Below are positions 1 through 9,587 of a stretch of DNA of 64,000 nucleotides, piece after piece; position 1 is the stretch's first letter; every line of letters starts with the position of its first letter. The notes below the pieces were generated by a model that saw only the letters and a list, made by a program, of their open reading frames with translations, had not been told where the DNA came from and made no database searches. This stretch comes from Candidatus Peribacteria bacterium (lineage in GTDB: Bacteria; Patescibacteriota; Gracilibacteria; Absconditabacterales; Absconditicoccaceae): contig CP060225.1 of NCBI GenBank assembly GCA_023898485.1, positions 186,001-250,000 of the forward strand. Reading direction: 5' to 3'. The position numbers and the translations under genes were made by a program.

Positions 1-360
1 GATATATTCTCTCTTGGTATTCCTTGTCATTTTATACGAGGTAATAATGATGGAGAGAAAGTTGGTATTATGAGAATGATTTTTAGTGTAGATTATGCTA
101 CTGTTGCTAATACTGTTTTTGATTTTAAAGACATAGATGGCAAGCAATTTTTTCTGTCTCATTATAATGATTTGGCAAAACCTATGGCTCAGAGTGGGTT
201 GTATGATGTGGTATGTTATGGACATAATCATCTGAGACATGAGGAGAGAATAGGCAATACACTCTTGCTCAATCCTGGAGCTATCCAATGAAACAAGGAG
301 AGTTCGAGTTATTGTATCTATGATACAGAGTCTGATAGTGTACATTTTATTGAGTTATAA
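1..360 (+). CDS. YfcE/MJ0936-type metallophosphoesterase, 5' end missing
   Basis: The gene enters from outside the window and ends at TAA 358-360. It keeps the metal-binding blocks of the small calcineurin-like phosphodiesterases: RGNND near its visible start, a central LSHYN block, YGHNH in place of the usual GHTH, and NPGA near the end. Family members are manganese-dependent phosphodiesterases acting on cyclic or aryl phosphodiesters; the true substrate is not visible here. The TGA at 289-291 directly follows NPGAIQ and must be read through (as Gly) to reach the normal C-terminal strands (YCIYDTESD...HFIEL). A TATAAT at 356-361 overlaps the stop codon and probably serves hisS. The N-terminal DxH block is outside the window. 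Confidence 0.85.
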
Positions 361-372
361 TATTTTCTTATT

Positions 373-1635
373 ATGGTGCTCTCTACCCAACCCCCCAAAG
401 GGACGCAAGACTGGTATCCGGAGGAGTATAGGATCAGAAATTATATTTTCCAGACACGACGTCGCGTGTGTCAATCTTTCTGATATGAGGAATACTTGTG
501 ACCGCTCGTCGAGTCAGCAGCGATTTGGCAGGCGAAGTCAGGAGAAGATGTGGGATGATCGGAGCTCACTCGTCTGACGGATAGAGATGGCAATATCTCT
601 GAGCTTGCGCTTCGTCCAGAGATGACTCCATCAGTGACTCGTATGGTAGCTGCTCGCTATCCTCAGCTTCCCAAGCCGATCAGATGGTTTAGTATTGCGA
701 ATTTTTATCGTAATGAGAGACCACAGCGTGGACGCAATAGGGAGTTTTGGCAACTCAATGTGGATCTTTTTGGAGAGACAGGGGAGAGGGGGTTACTGGA
801 GATATTGCAACTGGCGATGGAGCTGATGATCGCTTTCCAGCCCCCCAAGGACTCATGGTCGCTCGCGCTCAATCATCGTGGTTTGATCAATGCGGTACTA
901 GATTCACTCGATATAGACAGTAGTAGACAGACTGATGTGGTGAGGACGATGGATAAATTTCATAAATTGGACTCGAAAACATTTGATGATATTCTTGTCG
1001 GATATGGGCTTTCTGCTAAGCAGGCGCATTCTATTAGAAATTTTCTTGTCTGTGAAAATGTAGAAAGAGTAATAGAACAGTTTCCCAGTGTAGCTGATCA
1101 TGTGGCAGTGATGGAATTGCAGCAAACTATAGATGATTTGAAAAAACTGGATTATAGTGATGTAGTGAGATTTGATGCATCGCTGATGAGAGGATTTGAT
1201 TATTATGATGGAGTCGTATTCGAGGTTTTCGATCATCATCCGGACAATAATCGTGCACTGTTTGGAGGTGGATGTTATGATGGTCTGGCGGATATCTTCG
1301 GAGTCAAGGATTCGATCAGTGCGGTGGGTTTTGCGCCCGGTGATGAGACGATGAAACTTTTCTTAGAGAGCCGATGATTACTCGATCAGGCGAATCAGCA
1401 GGAGGAGAAGTATTATATTCCACTCTTGGATGAGGGATTGTTTGATAAAGTCCAAGTAGTAGCTCGTGATATGAGAGAAGAGAATAAGATAGTTGCGACA
1501 GGACTTAAGACGCAGAGGTTGGGGAAGGCTTTTGAGCAAGCAGAGAAACAGTGATATAGTCATGTCGTGATGGTCTGGGAGGACGAGACCAAGATCAAGG
1601 ACTTGCGTACGGGTCAGGAAGAGATTTTGGATTAA
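373..1635 (+). CDS. hisS: Histidyl-tRNA synthetase
   Basis: 420-aa class II synthetase that charges tRNA-His. It opens with PPKGTQDWYPEE. Motif 1 is SF-G-YEEYLGPLVE, where the Gly is TGA; Escherichia coli has YGYSEIRLPIVE at this place. ALRPEMTPSVTRM and RNERPQRGRNREFWQ form motif 2. The HisA block is RGFDYYDG and motif 3 is FGGGCYDGL...AVGFAPG, followed by the anticodon-binding domain. Five in-frame TGA codons are present, each at a plausible Gly position. The ATG at 373 is the first start after the upstream stop. It lies 11 bases after a TATAAT (356-361) and has no Shine-Dalgarno, so the mRNA may be nearly leaderless. Confidence 0.97.
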
Positions 1636-1698
1636 GGTATTGTTTTGAGATGGTGTTTTGGTTATAGTATATTTCACTTCATTTTTTGGTGATAATCT

Positions 1699-3042
1699 AT
1701 GGTAACAATCAACGATATCAAGCTGCCACCGCATCATGTCGATGCTGAGAAAAGTACGATAGCAGGTGTCTTGCTCGATAATGAGATGATGTATGTGTAT
1801 GATGGTTTTGCGCTGACATCGAGCGATTTCTATACTCGTGCACATGCGAGTATCTATGAGGCGATGCAGCATCTCTGGTCTTCACGTACGGTGATCGATG
1901 CAGTCACACTGTCGAACGAACTGGGTAAGATGAAAGTACTGGATGATGTAGGTGGTGTAGACTATCTCTATGAGCTGAGTACCTATGTCCTGAGTACGGC
2001 TAACTGCCCGCAATATGCACAGATTGTGAAAGAGAAATCAACACTCAGAAAGGTGCTCAATACCTCTCAGGCAATCATCGGTGATGTGTATGATGAAAAA
2101 GATACCATGGATATCCTCCAGTCTATCGAAAAAAGAATTTTCGATCTGACCCAAGTCAACGTCTCGGATCGTGTTCGCCATATTAGCGATATTCTCAATC
2201 AGAGAGTCGAGGAGTATACGGCGATTGTGGATGATCCAACCAAGGCTGATCTTGGCAAAACATTTTCTGGGTATGCTAAGCTGGATGACATTTTGAGTGG
2301 TTTCAAGCCTGGTGAACTGATCATCCTGGCAGCGAGACCATCGATGGGAAAGACGGCTTTTTCGCTCAATCTCCTGATGAATGCTGCTATCGAACAGTCC
2401 AAAGCAGTAGCGTTCTTCTCACTCGAGATGACGGCAGAGCAAATTGTCGATAGAATTCTCTCCACGCTGGCTCGTATCCCTATCAACAAACTTTCGAAAG
2501 GACAGATTGATGATGGCGATTTTGCTCGCATCGGTGATGCAATGTCCAAGCTCGAAGGGACGGATATCTATGTCGATGACAAAGGCTCCGCTACCATCGC
2601 TCAGCTTCGCTCCAAACTCAGAAGACTCAAAATAGAAAAGGGAAATCTGGACTTGGTGGTGATCGATTATCTGCAGCTGATGGGTGCTGGTAATAGTAAG
2701 TTTGCCGGTAATAGAGTGATGGAAATGTCTGAAATCTCTCGTTCTCTCAAAGAACTTGCCAAAGAACTTGGTGTACCGATCATGGCACTGTCACAGCTCT
2801 CTCGTAACGTCGAAAGTCGTATCGACAAACAGCCACAGCTGTCTGATCTGAGAGATTCGGGTGCGATCGAACAGGATGCAGATAGTGTCCTCATGCTCTA
2901 TCGTGAAGAATATTATGATCCTGATACGGATAGAAAATGAGCCACAGACGTCTTGATACGTAAAAATAGAAATGGTCCGATCGATGATGTGGAACTGTTT
3001 TTTGATGCTCCGACGATGAAGTTTGTGGATTTGGGCGCATAG
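1699..3042 (+). CDS. dnaB: Replicative DNA helicase DnaB
   Basis: 447-aa hexameric replication-fork helicase. The N-terminal domain begins LPPHHVDAEKSTIAGVLLD. The RecA-like domain carries Walker A ARPSMGKTAF, FFSLEMTAEQ, Walker B LDLVVIDYLQLM and LSQLSRNVESR with DLRDSGAIEQDAD. A single TGA at 2938-2940 sits in the C-terminal block (DTDRK-G-ATDVLIRKNRNGP), where DnaB proteins normally continue to the end of motif H4. Reading it as Gly restores full family length. The ATG follows a GATAAT (1691-1696) at very short distance and has no Shine-Dalgarno. No intein is present. Confidence 0.97.
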
Positions 3043-3111
3043 ATCCGAATCAAGGATAAATAGAGTAAATCGTGTAAATAGAGTAAATAGTTTTTGTTTG
3101 GAATTATTTAG

Positions 3112-3909
3112 ATGCATATCTGGGGGAGTGAATCAGCTAGAGAAGAAGGCAAAATCTTCACTCGTGATGTGGATGATAGAGCTTTTTCCTATCCAGATTT
3201 TGCTGTACCAGTATATCAGAAGCGTCAGCGGAAATGGACCGAATGGAAAGATGTGGGACAGAAGATGAGTGTACCGATGGTGGGGAAAACTCTCTCTTAT
3301 ATAGATGTACCAAATAGTGATGCTCTCAGTGTTTTGAGTCGGTATCAGTGAATGGATGAGGAGAGCGGCGAAGTGTATAGTTATGTGCATCGTGCAAATC
3401 AGGATGCCGTTGAAAGTGTGAATGAGGTTTTTGCGACAGGACTTGAAGTGGAGGTTAGGAATGGGATTAATGTTATTACGGGAGCAGAAGGTGCAAAAGG
3501 AGCAGAAGGTGCAAAAGCAATGGATCTTTTGTTTATGCTTCAATTATTGTGGGGGAAGTGGGAGGAGAGAGATGATGTACTTCATGGTATCAAGATAGCA
3601 ATACCATTGATTAGCTCGACGATGCAGTATCAGCAGACTATTGAGACTATGGTAGAAGAGTTGCGTACCATGGATATCGTGATCAAAATGGATGTGATCG
3701 AGACCGATGATGGGGTCGTGATCCAGCTCGCTAGTCGTGATATGTGTCTGCTCGAACAGTTTGCTCTGTGGTACAAACCTCTTGCAAGCTGGTCTGTGAT
3801 CAGTACAAAGGATTTCACGCAGTCGTTGGTAAGCTCGTTGGAAGAGTTTTTGGGACAGAAGATAGAGCTAGCTGCAGATCAGATGATCAAAATCGGTACT
3901 GTCCAATAA
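3112..3909 (+). CDS. Hypothetical protein with internal 9-nt repeat block
   Basis: 265-aa protein not recognised by family. It lies 69 bp after dnaB and just before a tRNA gene. One TGA (3349-3351) is read as Gly. A low-complexity GAEGAKGAEGAKA segment near residue 124 is encoded by four 9-nt units (3481-3519) of the same repeat type found between genes elsewhere in the window. The C-terminal half has alternating helix/strand character (IPLISSTMQYQQTIETMVEE, then LRTMDIVIKMDVIE), vaguely reminiscent of a LAGLIDADG-type half domain. No catalytic acidic signature is clear, so that is only a guess. The gap before it (3058-3090) is also made of 9-nt repeats. Confidence 0.7.
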
Positions 3910-3915
3910 GATGAT

Positions 3916-3986
3916 GGGGCATTGGTGTAATCGGTAACACTACGGTCTTCGGAACCGTCATTGTGGGTTCGAACCCTGCATGCCCT
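3916..3986 (+). tRNA. tRNA-Arg (anticodon UCG)
   Basis: A cloverleaf can be drawn. The 7-bp acceptor pairs GGGGCAT with ATGCCCT, with a G-U closing pair. The D arm is GTG-TAATCGGTAA-CAC. The anticodon stem is ACGGT/ACCGT around loop CTTCGGA, giving UCG at positions 34-36, which reads CGA. The T arm has loop TTCGAAC. No CCA is encoded. The discriminator would be G at 3986. Identity follows from the anticodon only. Confidence 0.85.
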
Positions 3987-4037
3987 GAACTAAAGCTAAA
4001 AGCACAAATCATAGAGTAAAAATGTTGATGGAACTGC

Positions 4038-4065
4038 TTGCAACAATGGGGGATAATCCTATACT
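4038..4065 (+). promoter_or_regulatory. Sigma-70-type promoter for the DUF4012 gene
   Basis: TTGCAA (4038-4043) and TATACT (4060-4065) are separated by 16 bp, predicting transcription from about 4072. That is some 26 bases before the ATG at 4098. The same element pair occurs before the DUF134 gene (60249-60276). Confidence 0.5.
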
Positions 4066-4097
4066 GCAGGTAGTTTTTCTTATCTTGTGATTTGCAT

Positions 4098-5687
4098 ATG
4101 GAACGAGGACGAGGCACCAAAAAATCAGATAAGACATCGTTTTGGTATCAGTTCGTGGTGATGGGTCTGGTGTTGTTTTTTTCGTATGCTGTAATTTCGT
4201 TGGTTGCGTATGTGTTTGGTGTGTTTCGTCATGGTGTGGATATTTTCAATCCAGAAAGTCGTGATTTGGATAGATTGGCGACATATATTTGGCCGTTTGA
4301 TCAGGGATTAGCAGAGTTTGCGGATGATGCACATCAGCTGTTGGATGCATATTTGGCAGAGGAGAACATCTTTCAGACCCAGCGTGAACGTGTCGATAGT
4401 GTGTGGAAATACATCGCTGACAACCATAAAAGACTCTCTTCACTCGGTTTCAGTCAGTACGATGATCTTTTTGCTACGATAGCATCACTGTATCCGTATC
4501 GTGATGAGGTGTATCAGTTGCTCGGGAGCGAACAATCCTTCACTTATCTGATTGCTCTCCAAAACACAGGAGAAAGACGTCCGAATGGTGGATTTTTTGG
4601 ATCATTTGTGATTATGACGATAGATAAGGGGAAGATCACGACATTTCAGCCAGTGGACTCTTATTTTCCCGATAGTATTGCGCCTGGAGTCCGTATTCCA
4701 GGTCCTGTCTGGTGAAATTTCTTTTTGGATGATAATCAGGTGGGTTTCGTCGCTGGTAATAAGTATGGTTTTACAGACATAGATGGACGCAATCTCAAGG
4801 CGTTGTATGAGACGATTTTTCACCAAGCATATAATCCAGATACGGTCGCGCGCGGTGTGTATGCGGATGTCTGGCCATCACTGACCAATAAATATATCAA
4901 GGGTGTAATCTTCCTCAGATCGGATATGTGGGAAGATGTGATACCGGGTTTTGAGCAGAAGGCGCGAGAGTGGCAGTTCGTCAATGCGACGATAGATCTC
5001 ATCAGAGGAGAGGACCGTACCAATAAAAAGGAACTCTACCTGGGTGATATGACGACGTATTTTGATGAACATCGTACAGAGCTTATGCTATCTATCCTGA
5101 CTCACATACGTGATATCAGAGACAAACATCAGATCAATATCTATCTTTCGAATGTATCTGATGGGCTCAATTCATGGCTTCGTGATTGGCATTTTACGAC
5201 GACGTATGATACACAGTCGATGTATTTGCGAGATTTCAACCGCTCGTATAGCAAAGTTGATAGATTTATGACCAAAGAAGTTATCATCCACAATGATGCG
5301 TGACAGGTAGTGGGTGAGTATGTGAACCAAGATATTCTCTCAGTACGTGGTCGAGGGTCAGGGACATATACGATTGATATTTACTATCATGTGAACGTAC
5401 CACAGGTCTATCGTGATTTTATGCAAACGATGGCAGACTTATATGGTGTACAGCTGACGGATAGAGAGCGTTCGATTCTTCACTTACAGCCGAATCAAGC
5501 AGGTGTGCTGCGAGCGACACAGGGACTTATCTATCTTCCATGACAGTGGTTTGTAGATCAGGTGACTGGTGATGTTTTTGGTGTGACGGATAATTATTCT
5601 CCCTTTGCTCGTATTGTGACGTATCACGCTCAAACACCCTATAATAATAGTACTTCTCAGGTTACGCTTACTGTTACTATACCATAA
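4098..5687 (+). CDS. DUF4012 domain membrane-anchored protein
   Basis: 529-aa protein with a basic N-terminus (GRGTKKSDKTS) and one transmembrane helix (about residues 17-42), so most of the chain lies outside the cytoplasm. The block IALQNTGERRPNGGFFGSFV is the hallmark of DUF4012 proteins, which are common in CPR and some Gram-positive genomes and have no known biochemical function, though an envelope or exopolysaccharide role is often suspected. Three TGA codons (4713, 5301, 5541) are read as Gly. ATG 4098 is preferred over an in-frame TTG at 4092. Confidence 0.85.
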
Positions 5688-5732
5688 TACTTTCTTTTTG
5701 TCACTATTCTATATCGTATAATAGAAAAATTT

Positions 5733-5757
5733 GGCTAGCGATGAGTTAGCCTTTTTT
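5733..5757 (+). terminator. Rho-independent terminator
   Basis: GGCTAG pairs with GTTAGCC around a short loop and is followed by six T residues. It lies 45 bp after the DUF4012 stop codon and probably ends that transcript. Confidence 0.7.
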
Positions 5758-5784
5758 GTTTTCTGACTCTTGTTTTGTGTGTGG

Positions 5785-6112
5785 ATACGAGTATGCTGAC
5801 ATCACGAAATAAAAATAACCTTTCATAAAAATCAAACTCACTCGAGGTGAGCTATGTCATGAGGTATTCCCTGTGATGTGGAGATCATTTCAAACTACCA
5901 TCTGTTTTCCCTACCAAGGGAGAAGCTGATATTTGCAGTATGATGGTGGGAGGAATTTGCCGATATGAGATGATAGATGTGAAAATCTCAACCATCGTGA
6001 GCGATCAGATGAACAACTAGCGTAGTGTTAGTCATTCATCTCATCGAATACGATGACGGTGCCTCCCGCCTATGCGGGAGGTGTCTGACGTATTCGTCGG
6101 CATCTTTTTTTG
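5785..6112 (+). ncRNA. Candidate structured non-coding RNA, about 320 nt
   Basis: No open frame explains this stretch, but it folds well by eye. ATGCTGAC (5792-5799) pairs over long range with GTCGGCAT (6096-6103). CTACCATC (from about 5895) pairs with GATGGTGG around an inner TTCCCT/AGGGAGAA hairpin. GATCAGATGAA pairs with TTCATCTCATC around 6004-6045 with one mismatch. CCTCCCGC-CTAT-GCGGGAGG lies just before the closing helix. The last helix is followed directly by CTTTTTTTG, like a terminator. Size and layout resemble a housekeeping RNA such as RNase P RNA, and AGATGAACAACT is faintly like the conserved 3' region of that RNA. The universal RNase P core, tmRNA tag and SRP loop were not found, so it stays unassigned. 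Confidence 0.5.
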
Positions 6113-6176
6113 TATGGGCAAAATCAGAATGATGGGAGGTTGGGATGATGGGATAAATTTCCGTGTATCAAAAAAA

Positions 6177-6205
6177 CCACTCAGACGCCGATTCGGGTTG
6201 AGTGG
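6177..6205 (-). terminator. Minus-strand Rho-independent terminator
   Basis: CCACTCA and TGAGTGG form a 7-bp stem. On the minus strand the hairpin is followed by seven T residues. It could end the small basic ORF at 6229-6444 or read-through from trpS. Confidence 0.55.
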
Positions 6206-6228
6206 TGAAAGATACTTATACATAATCG

Positions 6229-6444
6229 CTATAGATGGAATACTGATCGAATGATTGTACCATTCTCAATGCTCATTTTCCCTCTTCGGTATATTTTATT
6301 ACATGTATTGATTGTGAATTTTGCCTGATACCCTTCTTGCCACAATCTTTTTTTCATGTTTTTTACCGGATTATTGCTGAAATCTCCTATTGCTCTTCTT
6401 TTGATTTTTTTTCTTTCAGATTTTGTTAACCTTGTTGTTTTCAT
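6229..6444 (-). CDS. Possible small basic protein
   Basis: 71-aa frame, about 30% Lys/Arg, starting MKTTRLTKSERKKIKRRAIG. No family is recognised. Support is indirect: it ends at TAG 24 bp before a minus-strand terminator, and AT-rich -10-like sequence precedes its ATG. It could be a small nucleic-acid-binding protein or a chance frame in AT-rich DNA. Confidence 0.25.
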   Translation of the reverse strand: MKTTRLTKSERKKIKRRAIGDFSNNPVKNMKKRLWQEGYQAKFTINTCNKIYRRGKMSIENGTIIRSVFHL

Positions 6445-6674
6445 TTTGTTGTTTTTATATTTTATGGTTGCTCAACCTTACAAATCAGAAGTTCTTTTTC
6501 TGTTTTGGAGCATGCTGAATATATATATGGATATAGAAGTCAATACTTTGTTGTCAGAAAAAGATCCCTGATCGGAGTCGGGGATGACAATATACTGGTC
6601 AGGTTGCAAAATCCTCTGTCACTGCGTGACATCTGTCCGCTTCGCGAGACTAAAGACCTTTAGGAGAGGAGAAC

Positions 6675-7649
6675 CTAGATGGTGAAACCAATTTTTTGAT
6701 ACACATCATTGATCTTGGCTTGAGCGATGGCATTTGCTTTATTCTTATTTTGTGCAAGCATATCCACAATTTGCTCATCAGAGATAGTGTGATACTTCTC
6801 CTGGATAGGTGTGAGTAGGGCAGTGACTTTCTCGTAGAGATAATCTTTGGCTCGTTTGAATGAGAGGCCACCGTCGGTGTATTTAGCTCTGAGCTCTCTG
6901 TCCTCGTCAGGAGTTAAGAACAGGCGGGTGATGGCGTAGACGTTGCAGGTGTCGGGGTCTTTAGGAGCTTCGATAGGTTCGAGTGAAGTGGGGATTTTTT
7001 TGATCTTTTTCATGAGGTCTTTGCCCTCATCGAGCATACCGATATAGTTGTTGTATGATTTGGACATTTTGCGGCCATCGATGCCAGGGATGGTGCCAAC
7101 TGATTCGCTGATGATAGATTCGGGGAGGATGAATGTCTCGCCGAACATATTGTTAAATTTGCCAGCTATGTCTCTGGTGTATTCGACGTGCTGTTTTTGA
7201 TCTTGACCAGTGGGGACATGAGTAGCATCGTAGAGGAGAATGTCCGCAGCCATCAAGATGGGATAGGTAAATGTACCCACACCGATGTCTGATGCCTTAC
7301 CTTGGTCAATAGCAGCTTTGTAGGCATGCATGCGCTCCATAAATCACATGTGCGTAATACATCCGAGTACTCGTTCGAGTTGTGCATGAGCAGGGATATC
7401 TGCCTGATTGTAGATGAATACATCGTCGGGATCGATACCGCATGCGAGATAGAGTTTGAGCGTATTCAGTGCATTGCGACGAAGTGATCCGTCTTGGACT
7501 TTGTTGAGTGAGTGCATGTTAGCTACGAAGAGAAATTTTTCTGCTTCTGGATGAGCGAGACACATATCATGAAATGGCTTGACTGCGCCGAAATAGTTAC
7601 CTAAGTGGAATTGGTCACTCGTGACTTGGCAGCCCGTTAAAATTCTCAT
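6675..7649 (-). CDS. trpS: Tryptophanyl-tRNA synthetase
   Basis: 324-aa class I synthetase that charges tRNA-Trp. It begins MRILTGCQVTSDQFHLGNYF, with the HIGH-type signature in the form FHLGNY. The Trp-binding region follows (GTFTYPILMAADILLYDA, VPTGQDQKQHVEYTRD), then the KMSKS loop GRKMSKSYNNYI. One TGA (7344-7346) falls at THM-G-FMERM just ahead of the dimer/Trp pocket and is read as Gly. Length is normal for bacterial TrpRS. It stands alone on the minus strand between intergenic regions. Confidence 0.96.
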
Positions 7650-7683
7650 AGTTTTTTGTGATTATAAAAAGATTTTTTTTATG

Positions 7684-7771
7684 TTACTTTTTTCTACCAG
7701 CGAAAAAAGTAACCAAAAACGCCTCGTCTCGCAGCCCGCGCGTGCTCGACACCTGCTTCGGGTATTGTAGC
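7684..7771. repeat. Mosaic intergenic repeat, copy A
   Basis: Imperfect hairpin ACTTTTTTC...GCGAAAAAAGTAA followed by CAAAAACGCCTCGTC and a CCTGCTTCGGGTATT tail. Related modules recur at 21814-21884 and 26110-26223. Codon-like frames inside it are artefacts. Confidence 0.6.
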
Positions 7772-7883
7772 TCGGTGGCATTTTGCGTCTGTGATTTCGA
7801 CTGTTTTCCAGAGTATATTTTATCTTGCAAGATGCAAGAGTTTCCTATAGAATGATTTACGTTTTAGCTTCTTTTGCTGTGCA

Positions 7884-9563
7884 ATGAAGTGGATATATAG
7901 TTTGTGGTTTGTGGTTGGTGGTCTGTGGTTCGTGGGTTTGGTCTCTGCTGAGCCGACGATCGTGGTAGATCCTATTACGAAAACTATTACGGTGATAGAT
8001 GATGAAGGAACCACTACTGTCACTGAATCGACAGATGAGACAACTACCGAAGAGGAAATAACTGACTCGGGTGATGATGCTTTGACGGAGTTTGATAGAG
8101 CGCTTTCGTGGATGTATGCTAATGGTTTGACCAAATACAATACATCAGACGCCTATATGCCGTTCAACTCACTGACGCGTGAGCAGTTCGCGAAGATGGT
8201 ACGTCAATTTTATGTGACGATGGGCTATGATACCAGCACCAAGAATACTGCATGTGATTTTACTGACATCGATAATGCAGATCCTACGTTGGTGCCTCAC
8301 ATCCTCGAGACATGTCGTCTGGGTATTTTTAGAGGATATAATGGCTTATTTATGCCGTTTAATCAGATTACGAGAGCAGAAGTACTGGCTGTGCTCCTCA
8401 GAATATATAATCAGGCAAAACTGGACGAGACCAAGAATCCATGGTGGCTGGACTACTATACACAGGCGCAGGGTTTGGGAATCACGGATGAAACTATCCA
8501 AGCTAATATGGATCAATCAGCTAATAGGTATACGATTGCGATGTATATCTGGAGACTGCGCAATGTGATTTTGGAAGAGAAAAATGATGGTACCAGTACT
8601 GCTACGAGTGTAGAAAAAGATGATACAAGTAATTTGACGGATACTAGTAGCGATGCGTTGGTGATCGATGGTGATGCTGTGCTACTGGAAGCGATCCATA
8701 GTATGTATGAAGATGGGATGATTATGTTCGATGCGTGGGATGATAGTAAGCTTTATAAAACTATCACTCGTGCAGATGTTGCTCGTATATTAGATAGGTT
8801 TGGACAGCTCTATATAACTGATTATGTTGTCAAAGATGTACCTTTGACATGTGATTTTGCTGATATTCGTGATCTTGATGCTGCCACCCAAAAGAGCATC
8901 AAGCAACTCTGTGCTATGAATGTCATGAAGGGCGATGCAGTGTCTGGTAATTTCTTCCCTACACAGGTGCTGACCAAGGCACAGTTTGTCACAACGGTAG
9001 TGAGGATGATGGATGGTGTACTCGATGAGACCACTAATCCATGGTGGGAAAACTACTATCAGAGAGCGCTTTCGTGGAAGATCATCACCTCACAGGATAG
9101 GGCATCGTTCGAGAGAGAGATGTCTATGATTGAAGTGATAGGTTTTATGCATAAGCTCAAAATTCATGCTATTTTGGGTGCTTCGACGACTTCTACTGAA
9201 CTACTGACTAATGAATTTGTGAGAGTGATAGAAAATAGTGATGGTGAGATCAAAGCATATATTGATAGTAATTTTCTCAGAGATATAGATAGTAAGATTG
9301 GTTATATTACGCTAGATACTGATCAGAGATATAAGGTCACGAGAGACCATATAGAAGAATATACGAATGCTCGTTTGGCATGGTATGGGACGATTTCTGA
9401 TCCTATTACGGATGCTGAAAAAGGCTCAGTACGATTTTTGACACAAAAGGGCCATGTCATCCAAGGTACTATCAGACTGACTGATGTTGATCAGTACTAC
9501 ACTATTATGCCTGATGAGAATAGTTATTACTGGTATACTATCATCAAGGCTGCGAGAGACTAA
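7884..9563 (+). CDS. S-layer homology (SLH) domain surface protein
   Basis: 559-aa secreted protein. Residues 1-22 form a signal peptide (hydrophobic, ending VSA-E). An acidic Thr/Glu-rich linker follows. Two pairs of SLH-type repeats come next, at roughly residues 65-220 and 255-420, with the typical cores LTREQFAKMVRQF, ITRAEVLAVLLRIY, ITRADVARIL and LTKAQFVTTVVRMM. SLH domains bind pyruvylated or similar wall glycans and hold surface layers to the cell. The C-terminal 130 residues form a separate unrecognised domain. Not one TGA is used as Gly in the gene, unlike the other SLH protein at 16994-20164. A CTTGCA/TGCAAG hairpin lies upstream in the promoter region. Confidence 0.88.
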   Translation: MKWIYSLWFVVGGLWFVGLVSAEPTIVVDPITKTITVIDDEGTTTVTESTDETTTEEEITDSGDDALTEFDRALSWMYANGLTKYNTSDAYMPFNSLTREQFAKMVRQFYVTMGYDTSTKNTACDFTDIDNADPTLVPHILETCRLGIFRGYNGLFMPFNQITRAEVLAVLLRIYNQAKLDETKNPWWLDYYTQAQGLGITDETIQANMDQSANRYTIAMYIWRLRNVILEEKNDGTSTATSVEKDDTSNLTDTSSDALVIDGDAVLLEAIHSMYEDGMIMFDAWDDSKLYKTITRADVARILDRFGQLYITDYVVKDVPLTCDFADIRDLDAATQKSIKQLCAMNVMKGDAVSGNFFPTQVLTKAQFVTTVVRMMDGVLDETTNPWWENYYQRALSWKIITSQDRASFEREMSMIEVIGFMHKLKIHAILGASTTSTELLTNEFVRVIENSDGEIKAYIDSNFLRDIDSKIGYITLDTDQRYKVTRDHIEEYTNARLAWYGTISDPITDAEKGSVRFLTQKGHVIQGTIRLTDVDQYYTIMPDENSYYWYTIIKAARD

Positions 9564-9587
9564 TTTACCACTGATATGATACATATA

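Larger units (their letters stand above)
6113..6674. other. Intergenic stretch, mostly without recognisable genes
   Basis: Between the candidate RNA and trpS there is a T-rich, low-complexity region. It holds a minus-strand terminator (6177-6205), a possible small basic ORF on the minus strand (6229-6444), and a cluster of short palindromes at about 6563-6650 (ATCCC...GGGGAT, GTCACTGCGTGAC, GTCCGCTTCGCGAGAC). A plus-strand hydrophobic frame at 6356-6571 overlaps the minus ORF and is not supported. Confidence 0.5.

Noticed and set aside
3887..4120. Minus-strand ORF across the tRNA gene
   Set aside because: Its GFEPTMTVPKTVVLP segment is the usual antisense translation of a tRNA.
5785..6112. 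Calling the structured region RNase P RNA, tmRNA or SRP RNA
   Set aside because: None of the diagnostic cores (RNase P P4/ACAGAA region, tmRNA tag and T arm, SRP GGAAG loop) could be found with confidence.
6356..6571. Hydrophobic plus-strand ORF
   Set aside because: It overlaps a competing minus ORF, lies in T-rich DNA that gives Phe/Leu runs by chance, and shows no promoter or family feature.
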